DNA of 64,000 nucleotides from Pedobacter terrae (lineage in GTDB: Bacteria > Bacteroidota > Bacteroidia > Sphingobacteriales > Sphingobacteriaceae), in the NCBI RefSeq assembly GCF_900100705.1, contig NZ_FNCH01000009.1:173393-237392 (forward strand), in the 5' to 3' direction. A program made the translations under genes and the position numbers. Numbering within the stretch: position 1 is the stretch's first letter; each line of letters begins with the position of its first letter. Positions 17,892 to 27,318 of the stretch are shown here, piece after piece. Under the pieces are notes generated by a model, which made no database searches, was not told the DNA's origin, and saw only the letters and a program-made list of their open reading frames with translations.

Positions 17892-19745
17892 CTACCAGCC
17901 ATAATTTTGAACCAGGTTTGGATCTTTATCAATTTCTGACTGGGGTATAGGCATCAGATAATGTTTATCGGCAAATACCCGGTTTTGTAAGGTAACCGTT
18001 TTGTAAAATACGGCTACCCCGGCTGCCTCGCTGGATACATCCAGCCCGGTACTGCTGAGTTCTGCCGCTGAAGGGCGTGCATTAAGGCCGAGCGCAGGTA
18101 CATTATCTACCGTTTTAGCGATTAACCAGCGTCTTACATCCCAGAAGCGGTGGCTTTCAAAGGCGAGTTCAACCCGGCGCTCATTCTGGATGCGGTTGCG
18201 CATGCCGGCCTTGGTATTGTCGGCGGCCAGGATTGGCAGATTTGGCATGGCTACCCGGTTGCGTACCAGGTTGAGGTATTGATAAACAGACTGATCTGGT
18301 GCATCCAGGTATTCATTCATGGCTTCTGCATAGTTCAGGTACATTTCTGCCAGTCGGAAAATAGGAAAGTTTCGGGTTCCTGTACCCGAATTGGCATTTC
18401 TGTCATAACCGGGCGATAAAAATTTGCGAACATTATAGCCCCACGGATTAGTACCTGATTTTCCGGTTGCCCAGCCATCGGTTATGCCGTTGCCGGCACC
18501 ATACCAGGCCAGTCTTACCGGACGCTTAGTGGCGTCGAACCGCCATACATCATACTGAAAAAATACACTGGCATAGAAACGGGGGTCGCGATCTTTGTAC
18601 ATATTGGATATATTGCTCACCGTCTGAAATTTCAAGCCGTCCCATAGCTGCCCGCTCCAAACCCCGGTAGCACTGTAGCCAGAACCGGTTTGATTAATCG
18701 GGTAACCATTTTTCATTTCATAAGCATCTACGAACTGCTGTAAAGGCGTTAATTTTCCATTTCCTTTAAAAGGGGAGCCGTTGGGCAGATAGTTTCCGTC
18801 AATATCTGTAGAGTTGCCGAGGATTCTTGGCAGGATGGTTTCGGTATAATCGCGGGTATAAAACTGTGCCGCATAATTTTGTACCGGATTATCAGGAAAA
18901 GGCGCATATAATTTATAAATGCCCAGATCAATAACCGCTTTCGCCGCATCTGCAGCTTTTTTCCATTTTTCTTTATCGTAACTACGGCTAAAAAGCACCT
19001 TGCCATCTTTATTCTGTACGCTGGCGTAAAGTGGGTTGCCATTAAACAGCGGACTGGCAGCATAAAGTAATGTCCGGGCTTTCAAAGCCAGCGCTGCGCC
19101 CCTGGTAATGCGACCGGTTTGTGCCGCCTCCTGGGTGAGTGGCAGTACGGTTGCAATCTCATCGCACTCTGCTGTAATGAAATTGACAATCTCATCTACC
19201 GAATTGCGTGCTACCTGCGTATCTTCCAGGTTTCCGGGGTCTACATCGTTTGAGCTGGTTATTAACGGAACGGCTCCATAGCGTTTAAAAAGTTCAAAAT
19301 AAAAATGTGCACGAAGAAAACGCGCCTCCGCTTTGTAGCGTGGTTTCCAGATGGCGTAATAACTTTCACGATCAAGCGGTACCGGAACGGCATCTATGCG
19401 TTTGATGAAGATATTCGCCCTGCGGATATCCTGGTATTTTCCTGACCAGTTACCGTACGGATTATCGTTGGTAGTCCATGCGCCGAGATTATATTTATAA
19501 GCATCAATGGCCTCGCCATTATCAAACCAATGGTGGTAGGTTTCATCTGTTGCTGCAGTTAGGGGTGAGGTAAGCTCATTAGGCAGCGCGTTGTATAAAC
19601 GGGCCAGCGCCTGCTCTGTAAGATTGATATTATTGTAAACATCATTTTCGCTCGAATATTCGGCCGGAACAACATCCAGGTATTTTTTACAAGACGTGCT
19701 GCTGAATAATAGTACTGCCAAAAGCAGCTTGGTTATGTTTTTCAT
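17892..19745 (-). CDS. SusD/RagB-family starch-binding-like lipoprotein
   Basis: A 617-residue outer-membrane lipoprotein. The signal peptide MKNITKLLLAVLLFSSTSC ends in a lipobox Cys, followed by KKYLDVVPAEYSS, which is diagnostic of SusD proteins. The helical TPR-like core has the usual AEARFLRAHFYFELFKRYGAVPLI and, near the C-terminus, NERRVELAFESHRFWDVRRW. SusD caps the SusC channel and captures oligosaccharides at the cell surface. The frame opens at 19763, but the Met at 19745 starts a clean signal peptide. It lies 4 bp after the susC-like stop. Confidence 0.92.
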   Translation of the reverse strand: MKNITKLLLAVLLFSSTSCKKYLDVVPAEYSSENDVYNNINLTEQALARLYNALPNELTSPLTAATDETYHHWFDNGEAIDAYKYNLGAWTTNDNPYGNWSGKYQDIRRANIFIKRIDAVPVPLDRESYYAIWKPRYKAEARFLRAHFYFELFKRYGAVPLITSSNDVDPGNLEDTQVARNSVDEIVNFITAECDEIATVLPLTQEAAQTGRITRGAALALKARTLLYAASPLFNGNPLYASVQNKDGKVLFSRSYDKEKWKKAADAAKAVIDLGIYKLYAPFPDNPVQNYAAQFYTRDYTETILPRILGNSTDIDGNYLPNGSPFKGNGKLTPLQQFVDAYEMKNGYPINQTGSGYSATGVWSGQLWDGLKFQTVSNISNMYKDRDPRFYASVFFQYDVWRFDATKRPVRLAWYGAGNGITDGWATGKSGTNPWGYNVRKFLSPGYDRNANSGTGTRNFPIFRLAEMYLNYAEAMNEYLDAPDQSVYQYLNLVRNRVAMPNLPILAADNTKAGMRNRIQNERRVELAFESHRFWDVRRWLIAKTVDNVPALGLNARPSAAELSSTGLDVSSEAAGVAVFYKTVTLQNRVFADKHYLMPIPQSEIDKDPNLVQNYGW

Positions 19746-19749
19746 GGGA

Positions 19750-22700
19750 TTACAATGAAGCATTTATTCCTAAGTTGATTACGCGCATTTGAGGATAGTC
19801 TCCAAAGCCATTGGTGCGCTCCGGATCGAAAATCTTCATTTCAGACCAGGTAAAAATATTTGATCCGGTGGCAAAGGCCCTGATATTGGTTAGTCCGATT
19901 TTTTTGATCCAGGTTTTGGGCAGTGTATAACCCACCTCTACATTTTTTAGCCTCACATAATTGGATGATCTAAGCCAGAAGGTTGAGTTTTTATTGTTAT
20001 TTACATTATTGGAAGATGATAATCGTGGCCATTTAGCATTTGGGTCAGGATTCTGCGTGGTCCAACGCCCATCCATATAATCGGCCAGCACAGAGCTGTT
20101 GCTAGAGAATGCCCATGCAGATGTACCGGTTAACCAAAGTTTGCCGCCGGCAGCACCCTGGAAAAGAACATTCAGATCGAAGTTTTTATAAGTATAGGAT
20201 AGGGTTAGGCCCACAATTGATTTTGGGGTAGTTACCTGGCCCAGGTAGCCTTCATCCTGACTGTTAATTACACCATCATTGTTCCGGTCAAGGTACTTGA
20301 TATCACCCGGGCGCACGGCTCCGAATTGCTGGGTAGGGCTTGCAGTGATATCTGCTGCATCTTTAAATAAGCCAAGAGCGGTTAAGCCGTAGGCTTCATT
20401 GATCTGTGTGCCCCTTAATCCACGGTATGGCAGGGCATAGTTGGGCTCTGCAGCATACTGTATCCGGTTGGTGGCATACGAATAGGAGCCACGTAACATC
20501 AGGTTGTGGTTGCCGAAACGTTTGCGGAAGGTAATTTCGCCTTCAAAACCTTTGTTGTCTACAATACCGGCATTGATGGCCGGTAGATTTTGAACACCCG
20601 TTACATTTGGAATAATGGCTGCAGTGGTCAGGATCTGCGAACGCCTTTCGGTAAAAACATCACCGGTAAAAGCAATCTGCCCTTTAAATAATTCGAAATC
20701 GACACCGATATTGGTTTTTTTAGACTGCTCCCAGGTAAGGAATGAGTTTCCGGTGGCACTTTCCTGAGCGCCGGAGTAGCCATCACCATCGGCGGCCAAA
20801 CCAAAGCGGTAGCCACTGCCGTTTCCGGTTTGCCAGGTACTGAGGTACGCAAAACGCCCAACACTGTTATCAACACCTACTATACCGTAAGAACCTCTTA
20901 ATTTCAATAGGCTTATCAATTTAGAATCTTTTAGAAACTGCTCGTTGGATATGATCCAGCCAGCAGACGCTGCCGGGAAAAAGCCCATACGCCGCCCCTT
21001 CATAAAGTTCTCTGAACCATTATAACCCGCATCAAATTCCAGTACATAACGCCTGTCAAATGCATAATTAACCCTACCTACTATACCCAATTGCTTATAA
21101 GGTAAGGCAGCGATGGCACCATCAGCCGTAGCCGTAGCCAGAAAACTTTGCGACTGGTTGTAACGGATCATCCCCGAAACCACATGTCTCTGCGCAAATG
21201 TCCGGTCGTAATTTAAGTAACTTTCAAAGGTAGATTTACGGCTGCCGTTCGCAGCAATGTTAAAACCGAGTAAACCATCACCCGTGGTCAGTTCTTCATA
21301 CCGGCCTTTGCTCAGGTCTGTTTCGTTTTCGTTCGTAATAAACCGGTAGGTAGAGTAATTGCGTTGCCGGGTAATGTTTCTGAAGTTCTGGGCGTCGTAA
21401 GCGAAACGTGTTCTAAAGCTTAGTCCTTCGGTAATAAAGGGCATTTTTAGGGTAAAACCGATAATTGAGCTTAAGGTGTTTTCAAAAAAGCGTCCATATC
21501 CAAACTGCGTTAAACGGCCGTACGGATTGGCTGGTGAATCTTTTTGTCCGGATACCGAACCGTTTGGATTGGTTAAAGGGTAAAGGTAGGCTGGTGTATT
21601 GCGTATTTCAGACCAGAATGCGCCTGCCGTTTCTGTCGGATAGTTTCGATCGCGAACAATGTCTGAAAGATTGAGTTCCAACTTCAGTGTAGGCAAAAGA
21701 TCGATATCGATATTGCTTCTGAAATTATACTTATTCATCACCGCATTAATGTTGTAGGCATTGAGATCGTCAAATTTGTACAACCCATCCTGTTTTAGGT
21801 AGGCCATAGATACGAAATACCTGGCCGTTGAAGAACCACCATTAACATTGAGGTTGGTCTGGTTCATCATTGATGAGGGCTTGATCAGTTCTTCTGTCCA
21901 GTTAACGTTTGGATAGAGGTACTGGTAAGTAGGGTTACTGCGGTCGCGGAATTTATTCAAATAGGCATCCGTGTACAGGTTTGCATTCAAACCATCATTG
22001 TTCAATGCTTCCCTGAATAAGGTTAGCGCATCAAATGAGTCGAGGTATTCTGGCATATTGAACGGACGTTGTTGCGACGTTTGTGCGGTAAGTGAAATAA
22101 GTGGTTTACCTGTTTTTCCCCGTTTAGTGGTAACCAGTACCACTCCATTTGCACCTTTCATACCGTAAACGGCTGTGGCAGCTGCATCTTTTAAAACGCT
22201 TACCGTTTCTACATCGTTGGCATCAATACCATCAATGCTGTTCTCGATCCCATCAACCAGCACGAGGGGGCTCTTGCCCTGGTAGGTACCAAATCCACGG
22301 ATATAGAGGGCAGACCCGTCGGCTCCGGGCTCGCCGCTGCTCTGTATGGTTAAAAGGCCGGGTAAACGTCCGGCGAGGCTATTGGTTAAACTGGCTGTTG
22401 GTGTGCGCAGCAGTTCTTTCGAACTTACCGAAGTAAGCGCACCGGTAACATTGTTTTTTTGTTGGGTGCCATAGCCTACCACCACCACATCTTCTAACAT
22501 GGCCTGGTTTTGGCGCAGTTTAACCGCAATAAATTCGCGTGAACCGACGGCCACTTCCTGCCGGATAAAACCCACCATGCTGTATACCAGCGTGGCATCT
22601 TCGGGAACTTTGATCAGGTAACCGCCATTAACATCGGTAACTGTACCAAAGCCGCTGCGGCCTTTTACGCTTACCACTACACCTGGCAGGCCCACGCCGC

Positions 22701-22902
22701 TGGTGTCGGTTACACTTCCTCTTACTTCAATATCTTTCCGAAGGTTTTTAGCAGATAATATGTACGGCCGGATTTTTTTATCTGTGCTGGCACGCGCGAG
22801 GGCAGCGGAACAACAACAGATGATCATTATGATGCACATTGTACGGAAACCAAGGGTTCCTACAGCAGTGCTTCCTTTATAGTGGTGTAAAAGTTTTCTC
22901 AT
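19750..22902 (-). CDS. SusC/RagA-family TonB-linked outer-membrane transporter
   Basis: A 1050-residue TonB-dependent transporter. After the signal region comes a carboxypeptidase-D-like domain (VRGSVTDTSGVGLPGVVVSVKGR, about residues 55-130), the plug with VLVDGIENSIDGIDANDVETVSVLKDAAATAVYG near residues 215-245 including the conserved SusC signature, and a 22-strand barrel ending in an aromatic-rich strand. It imports glycans released at the surface. It follows the GH43 gene by 192 bp and precedes susD, an unusual order because GH genes usually trail the pair. An opposite-strand terminator lies just upstream of its start. Confidence 0.93.
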   Translation of the reverse strand: MRKLLHHYKGSTAVGTLGFRTMCIIMIICCCSAALARASTDKKIRPYILSAKNLRKDIEVRGSVTDTSGVGLPGVVVSVKGRSGFGTVTDVNGGYLIKVPEDATLVYSMVGFIRQEVAVGSREFIAVKLRQNQAMLEDVVVVGYGTQQKNNVTGALTSVSSKELLRTPTASLTNSLAGRLPGLLTIQSSGEPGADGSALYIRGFGTYQGKSPLVLVDGIENSIDGIDANDVETVSVLKDAAATAVYGMKGANGVVLVTTKRGKTGKPLISLTAQTSQQRPFNMPEYLDSFDALTLFREALNNDGLNANLYTDAYLNKFRDRSNPTYQYLYPNVNWTEELIKPSSMMNQTNLNVNGGSSTARYFVSMAYLKQDGLYKFDDLNAYNINAVMNKYNFRSNIDIDLLPTLKLELNLSDIVRDRNYPTETAGAFWSEIRNTPAYLYPLTNPNGSVSGQKDSPANPYGRLTQFGYGRFFENTLSSIIGFTLKMPFITEGLSFRTRFAYDAQNFRNITRQRNYSTYRFITNENETDLSKGRYEELTTGDGLLGFNIAANGSRKSTFESYLNYDRTFAQRHVVSGMIRYNQSQSFLATATADGAIAALPYKQLGIVGRVNYAFDRRYVLEFDAGYNGSENFMKGRRMGFFPAASAGWIISNEQFLKDSKLISLLKLRGSYGIVGVDNSVGRFAYLSTWQTGNGSGYRFGLAADGDGYSGAQESATGNSFLTWEQSKKTNIGVDFELFKGQIAFTGDVFTERRSQILTTAAIIPNVTGVQNLPAINAGIVDNKGFEGEITFRKRFGNHNLMLRGSYSYATNRIQYAAEPNYALPYRGLRGTQINEAYGLTALGLFKDAADITASPTQQFGAVRPGDIKYLDRNNDGVINSQDEGYLGQVTTPKSIVGLTLSYTYKNFDLNVLFQGAAGGKLWLTGTSAWAFSSNSSVLADYMDGRWTTQNPDPNAKWPRLSSSNNVNNNKNSTFWLRSSNYVRLKNVEVGYTLPKTWIKKIGLTNIRAFATGSNIFTWSEMKIFDPERTNGFGDYPQMRVINLGINASL

Positions 22903-22957
22903 AGCTGGTTTAATGGTTTTTTTCGATTACTGGTTTAAAATTGGGTGGCAAACAGGA

Positions 22958-22988
22958 TGTGGTCTTTTGGATGACCACAGCTTTTTTT
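22958..22988 (+). terminator. Forward-strand terminator in the susC leader
   Basis: Perfect 7-bp arms TGTGGTC and GACCACA around an 8-base loop, followed by GC and seven T residues on the forward strand. No forward gene ends here; it lies 56 bases upstream of the reverse-strand susC start. On the reverse strand it would be a leader hairpin without a T-tract. Confidence 0.55.
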
Positions 22989-23094
22989 GGTGTCATAAAT
23001 TATCAATCTGGTTAGTGAGTTGTAGAAAAAAAGGCTAAACGGATCCCTCTTGCCGCCTTAGCGGCACAGTACAAAACGGACGGTATACATTAGC

Positions 23095-24198
23095 CTATTG
23101 TTCGTTGATGGGACAGGATAGCTTGATCCCTGTACTGATGGCGGTTCCAAAATCGGGTGATCCATCTGCCTTCCAGGATAGTTGCTGCATTCTAGTCGTT
23201 CTGGCTTGTCCGGGATCATTCGGCATACTACGCGCATGATAGATAAACCAGTTTTCGGTTTTCAACGTGCCGTCATCGTCCCTACGGCTACTGGAGAAAA
23301 AACCATTATGCCCCGGGCCATAAACGGCATTTTTATCGCTCGCTACGAATACCTGTTTTTTGTTGATCCAGTTTTCTGCAATTGTTGGGTCGCTGCCGGT
23401 TTTCAACTGGATTTGGGCGAGGCAGTAATGGTCACTACTATACCGGCTGGCAGAGAAAATAATGAACACCGGGCTATTAGCATCACGCTGGAGCATGATT
23501 GGCCCTTCGTTTACGCCTGCCCCCAGAAAAGTGGGTTCCCATTTTTCCCAGTCATTTGTGGGTGAGGAGATCTTGATGCGCGGTCCGCTGATGGTCCAGG
23601 GGTTAGACATGGGTGCGAGGTAGATATATTGTTTATATTTCTCTGATGGATTTTCCCATCCCGACCAGACGAAATAGTTTTTATTGCCAATTGTAACAAC
23701 AGAACCATCTATTGCCCACTGATCATGACCAGCATCAGCAATTTTACCTTTGAAATTCCAGCTACCCTGTGTGGGATCGGCGTTTTCATTTTCCAGCACA
23801 AACATGCGGTTACTATCGTCTACACCCTTTTGTGCTGCGGCAACATAAATATACCATTTGCCCGCTAAAAAATGCAATTCCGGCGCCCATAGGTCGGCTG
23901 AGTGATCGGTATTTTCAGGTGGGGTCCACACTGTGATTTCAGTAGCCTCCGCGAGTTGCGACATGGCCTTTGTTTTTGCGATGGCTACACGGTTACCTTT
24001 GGTAGAAAGAAAATAATAGTTTCCGTCTTTCTGGGCTACAAAAGGATCGGCATGATCTCCGTTAAGCAATGGGTTTTGAAAATACTTCACCACCTTGCCC
24101 TGCGAAGTGATGACCGTATCTCCCTGAGAACGCTTTTGACAGGCCGTGGACAAGAGGGGAAGTCCTGCAGCTATCAAGATAAAAAATCTGTTTCTCAT
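23095..24198 (-). CDS. Glycoside hydrolase family 43 enzyme, probable exo-alpha-1,5-L-arabinofuranosidase type
   Basis: A 367-residue secreted protein with a lipobox-like signal sequence (LPLLSTAC). The GH43 five-bladed propeller is visible: the general-base Asp in HADPFVAQKDGNYYFLST, ADLWAPELHFLAGKWYIY, the pKa-modulating Asp in WAIDGSV, and the catalytic Glu in NEGPIMLQ, followed by SASRYSSDHYCLAQ. This pattern, especially NEGP, resembles subfamily 26 exo-arabinofuranosidases; the subfamily call is inference. The probable substrate is arabinan or arabinose side chains. It is the first gene of the GH43-SusC-SusD operon, divergent from a DUF6377 regulator. Confidence 0.85.
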   Translation of the reverse strand: MRNRFFILIAAGLPLLSTACQKRSQGDTVITSQGKVVKYFQNPLLNGDHADPFVAQKDGNYYFLSTKGNRVAIAKTKAMSQLAEATEITVWTPPENTDHSADLWAPELHFLAGKWYIYVAAAQKGVDDSNRMFVLENENADPTQGSWNFKGKIADAGHDQWAIDGSVVTIGNKNYFVWSGWENPSEKYKQYIYLAPMSNPWTISGPRIKISSPTNDWEKWEPTFLGAGVNEGPIMLQRDANSPVFIIFSASRYSSDHYCLAQIQLKTGSDPTIAENWINKKQVFVASDKNAVYGPGHNGFFSSSRRDDDGTLKTENWFIYHARSMPNDPGQARTTRMQQLSWKADGSPDFGTAISTGIKLSCPINEQ

Positions 24199-24229
24199 AA
24201 AGTTTAAAATGGTTGTTATTTGGTTTAGC

Positions 24230-24237
24230 CAAAAGTA
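24230..24237 (-). promoter_or_regulatory. Minus-7 box for the GH43-susC-susD operon
   Basis: Reverse-strand TACTTTTG fits TAnnTTTG, 32 bases upstream of the GH43 start; a TTG lies 23 bases further upstream (24261-24263). Confidence 0.6.
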
Positions 24238-24484
24238 GCGATGAAAAAACGCGATCGGTTCAATTCAAAGCGATCTTCTATTTAAATCAAAATCAAATAA
24301 ATTTTAAACAGCTGTTAATGAGTGTCTTATTGCTCTGTTAAGCTTCAAAAATCAAAACCATTTTTGCGGTTTTAGTATATAGAAAACTGCATACCTGGGT
24401 TTGAAACGTCATATTGGCGCGGCAATATGACTTTAAATCATAATTTATTGTATGTTTATATAATGCCGCAGGCCAACAGCATTA

Positions 24485-26095
24485 ATGATGATAAAGAAAA
24501 TTTTTGCAATTATTATTCCGCTCTTTTACATGGTTCCCGTTCATGCGCAAACTTCAAAAGCGGACAGTTTATGGAAGATACTAAAGCTGGAACTTTTAAC
24601 AGAAAATAATTATATCCGCCAAAAGGAAAAAAAGATAGAGAAACTGCGTAACAAGCTTTCAGCCGTACCAGCTACCTGTTATCCTGATCGGTACAAATTA
24701 TTATCTGAATTATTCAATGAATACAGTGCTTTCCGTTTTGATTCTGCCATTACCAACGCCAATAAGTTAATTGCCCTTTCCAAACAATTAAGCGGTAAGC
24801 AACACCTTATCCAAAGCCAGATGGGGTTGGCTAGAGTTTTGGTAAAGTCGGGTTTTTACAAAGAAGCATTTGAAACAATATCAGAAATAGATACCATTGG
24901 CCTCTCGGGCAAATTCCGGTATGACTATCTGAATTTACGCGGAATGCTCTTTGATGAAATTGGTGCTTACAATAACGATGCCTACTATGCTACAGGCTAC
25001 CGTAAAGCTGCGCGAAAAGAATTTGAAAAGGCCGGGAGTTTAATTGACCCGAGTGAGCTCGAAAAAACCATTAACATGGCTTTTTCACCTGGTGCCGGGC
25101 AAAGCACACCGCCAGATGCCGGATTTTATTACGACTATCTGTTGAATCATGATCTATCAGAACATCAGATTGCCATTATCGCCACCAGAATCAGTCATGC
25201 TTATTCAGGTGAGGATAAATTAATGTTACTCACACTTGCCGCAATCAACGATATACGGTCGGCCACGAAAGAAACATTTGCCATATTTTTGCTGGGGCAG
25301 GAACTGTTTAAAATGAACAGAAATGATGATGCTTATGTATGTATGCAGGAGGCGCTGGGTAATGCCGCTTTTTATGGCACCAGAAACAGAGCGGCTCAGA
25401 TCGAGTCGGTACTGCCGCTCATTGCAAGCAGATTGATAGAAGAAAAACAACATGATAAAGAGATGCTTTGGATTGGCATTGTATTGTTTATTCTGGTGGC
25501 CATTGTTTTGCTTTTTCAGTTGGTGCTTTTCCGCAAACAGATGATCCGTATTGAACAGAATGATCTGATTATTACAGAGAAAAACACAGAACTGGAAGAT
25601 GTAAACGGCAAACTATGGGAATCATCACGGATAAAGGAAGAACTCATCGGCTTATTTTTTAAAACCTGTTCGTCCTATATCGAAACGCTCGATAAAGTAA
25701 AACGAAAAGCGCAGCACAATATTAAATTAGGAAAATATCAGGATGCGACCCAGGTACTGGGAAATGTGCACATCCAAAAAGAGAAAATCCAGTTGTTTAG
25801 TACACTGGATAGCGTTTTTTTGACCCTTTTTCCCAATTTCGTTTCTTCATTTAATGCACTTTTAAGAGCCGACGAACAGATTGAGCTTAAGGAAGGAGAA
25901 ATGCTCACCGCCTCGCTGCGTATTTTTGCGCTGATCCGTTTAGGGGTTACCGATACGGAAACCATTGCCCGGATACTGGATTATACGGTAAATACCGTTT
26001 ATACCTACAAGGCCCGTATGAAAGCAAAAGCGCTGGTGCCTCCGGAGCAGTTTGAACAAAAGATTATGGAAATTAAATTTACAGATGAACGCTAA
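24485..26095 (+). CDS. DUF6377 membrane-spanning transcriptional regulator
   Basis: A 536-residue protein with signal peptide (IIPLFYMVPVHA ends near residue 21), a periplasmic TPR-like region, a single membrane helix at about 327-347 (LWIGIVLFILVAIVLLFQ), a short coiled coil, and the DUF6377 cytoplasmic domain. The C-terminus GVTDTETIARILDYTVNTVYTYKARMKAKA reads as a LuxR-like DNA-binding helix-turn-helix. This architecture is typical of regulators beside Bacteroidota polysaccharide loci. It diverges from the GH43-SusC-SusD operon, so it probably senses the sugar in the periplasm and activates that operon. A second Met at 24488 is an alternative start. Confidence 0.85.
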   Translation: MMIKKIFAIIIPLFYMVPVHAQTSKADSLWKILKLELLTENNYIRQKEKKIEKLRNKLSAVPATCYPDRYKLLSELFNEYSAFRFDSAITNANKLIALSKQLSGKQHLIQSQMGLARVLVKSGFYKEAFETISEIDTIGLSGKFRYDYLNLRGMLFDEIGAYNNDAYYATGYRKAARKEFEKAGSLIDPSELEKTINMAFSPGAGQSTPPDAGFYYDYLLNHDLSEHQIAIIATRISHAYSGEDKLMLLTLAAINDIRSATKETFAIFLLGQELFKMNRNDDAYVCMQEALGNAAFYGTRNRAAQIESVLPLIASRLIEEKQHDKEMLWIGIVLFILVAIVLLFQLVLFRKQMIRIEQNDLIITEKNTELEDVNGKLWESSRIKEELIGLFFKTCSSYIETLDKVKRKAQHNIKLGKYQDATQVLGNVHIQKEKIQLFSTLDSVFLTLFPNFVSSFNALLRADEQIELKEGEMLTASLRIFALIRLGVTDTETIARILDYTVNTVYTYKARMKAKALVPPEQFEQKIMEIKFTDER

Positions 26096-26461
26096 CCTGC
26101 ACAAGTGTTCCATATTTGCTTAACATGCGTAAGCGCTTTAACCTGATGGTGATGAGCGAGATATTTTCGGGGGTAATATGACGATTTAACTTGACTAGCC
26201 AGGGTAGATAATTTTCCGATCATTTGACTTTGGATGTGTTTGGGTTAAATTTAAGTTTACATTTGCAAACGCGCCATAGAGGAAATCGCAGGTCCCCTGT
26301 GCATGATGATTTTCATAAAAGGCGAAATAGCTTCTCGACTTACTGGCATAATTTCGAATAGGTATTATTACATATATGAAAAAATGTAACTTATCATTAC
26401 CAATGACTACATTAGTTACAAATCAATATTTAATGGATTAAGTCATATAAACTGAACTTTG
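26096..26461. other. Gene-free stretch with a dyad
   Basis: No gene is supported. TGTAACT (26385-26391) and AGTTACA (26414-26420) form a 7-bp inverted repeat with 22 bases between. A TACATTTG box occurs near 26262 (forward) with no gene directly behind it. Confidence 0.35.
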
Positions 26462-26469
26462 TATATTTG
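26462..26469 (+). promoter_or_regulatory. Minus-7 box of the HEAT-repeat gene
   Basis: TATATTTG, a match to TAnnTTTG, 93 bases before the start codon. Confidence 0.55.
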
Positions 26470-26561
26470 TAGCACAGTGATTGCACTGCAATATCTCATT
26501 AAAATTGCGGATGCGCCAGGTTGGCATTTGAAACAGTAAAACAATCGAATAAACCTATACC

Positions 26562-27170
26562 ATGAGCATGATACCATCAATTATTAATCACATTAAACAA
26601 ATTGAACATGGTTTTAAGCATATCATAACAGCCGGCGACCAGATTTTGGCAGATCAGGGAACGCCGCATTTTAACCTTGCGCTTCAGTTTCTTGCCGACA
26701 ATAGTTACCAGGTAAGGATGCTGGCTACCTATATTTTGGGGCAACTTTCGCCAACCCATCCGGAAGCGTTGCAGATTCTGGAGACACAGGTGGCAGAAGA
26801 CCAAAACTGGCGGGTGCAGGAAATGCTGGCAAAAGCTTTTGACCAATATTGCCAGGTTACCGGTTATGAGAAAAGTCTTCCTGTTATCAAAAAATGGCTT
26901 TCAGATCCTCATCCGAATATGAAAAGAGCAGTAACAGAGGGACTTCGTATCTGGACGGGCCGCCCTTATTTTAAAGATCATCCCCATACTGCCATTACGC
27001 TGATCAGTGTAAATAAATCAGCTGACAGCGAATACCTCAGAAAATCAGTTGGGAATGCCCTTCGCGATATCAGCAAAAAACATCGGCAAGAAGTACTGGA
27101 TGAACTCTCGACCTGGGATTTGACAGATAAAAAAGTTGCATTTACCCATCAGCTGGCTACAGGCAAGTGA
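26562..27170 (+). CDS. HEAT-repeat protein, DNA-alkylation-repair-like
   Basis: A 202-residue all-helical protein. Residues 40-150 show HEAT-like pairs (HFNLALQFLADNSYQVRMLATYILGQLSPTHPEALQIL, then WRVQEMLAKAFDQYC and HPNMKRAVTEGLRIWTGRPYF). The last of these, with Arg and Trp in a groove-forming helix, resembles small DNA-alkylation-repair (AlkD-like) proteins. A role in repair is therefore possible, but general scaffolding is also compatible. It is cytoplasmic and appears to be a single gene with its own promoter. Confidence 0.65.
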   Translation: MSMIPSIINHIKQIEHGFKHIITAGDQILADQGTPHFNLALQFLADNSYQVRMLATYILGQLSPTHPEALQILETQVAEDQNWRVQEMLAKAFDQYCQVTGYEKSLPVIKKWLSDPHPNMKRAVTEGLRIWTGRPYFKDHPHTAITLISVNKSADSEYLRKSVGNALRDISKKHRQEVLDELSTWDLTDKKVAFTHQLATGK

Positions 27171-27276
27171 ATCCCAGAGGTTGAGTGGAAAGACCGCGAT
27201 GGAAAGAAATTGGTAAAAAGCTAAGGGTTAACCGTTAAAAAAATAGATTATTTTTATGAACAGCTGCGCCATTCCT

Positions 27277-27284
27277 TATTTTTG
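27277..27284 (+). promoter_or_regulatory. Minus-7 box of the DUF1826 gene
   Basis: TATTTTTG fits TAnnTTTG, 35 bases before the start codon; a TTATTT/AAATAA dyad overlaps it. Confidence 0.6.
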
Positions 27285-27294
27285 CGGCAAATAA

Positions 27295-27308
27295 TAACCA
27301 AATGGTTA
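27295..27308. promoter_or_regulatory. Palindrome in the DUF1826 leader, candidate operator
   Basis: TAACCA-AA-TGGTTA is a perfect 6-bp dyad lying just downstream of the expected transcription start, a typical repressor position. The regulator is unknown; DUF1826 genes are often zinc-regulated elsewhere, so a Zur-type repressor is one possibility. Confidence 0.4.
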
Positions 27309-27318
27309 ACTGATAAAG

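Noticed and set aside
22149..22436. Forward ORFs antisense to the susC-like gene
   Set aside because: They follow the third-position pattern of the susC frame and show no family or start signals.
26262..26269. TACATTTG box with no gene directly downstream
   Set aside because: Too far from the HEAT-repeat gene and with no transcript-like structure; kept only as a note in the gap entry.
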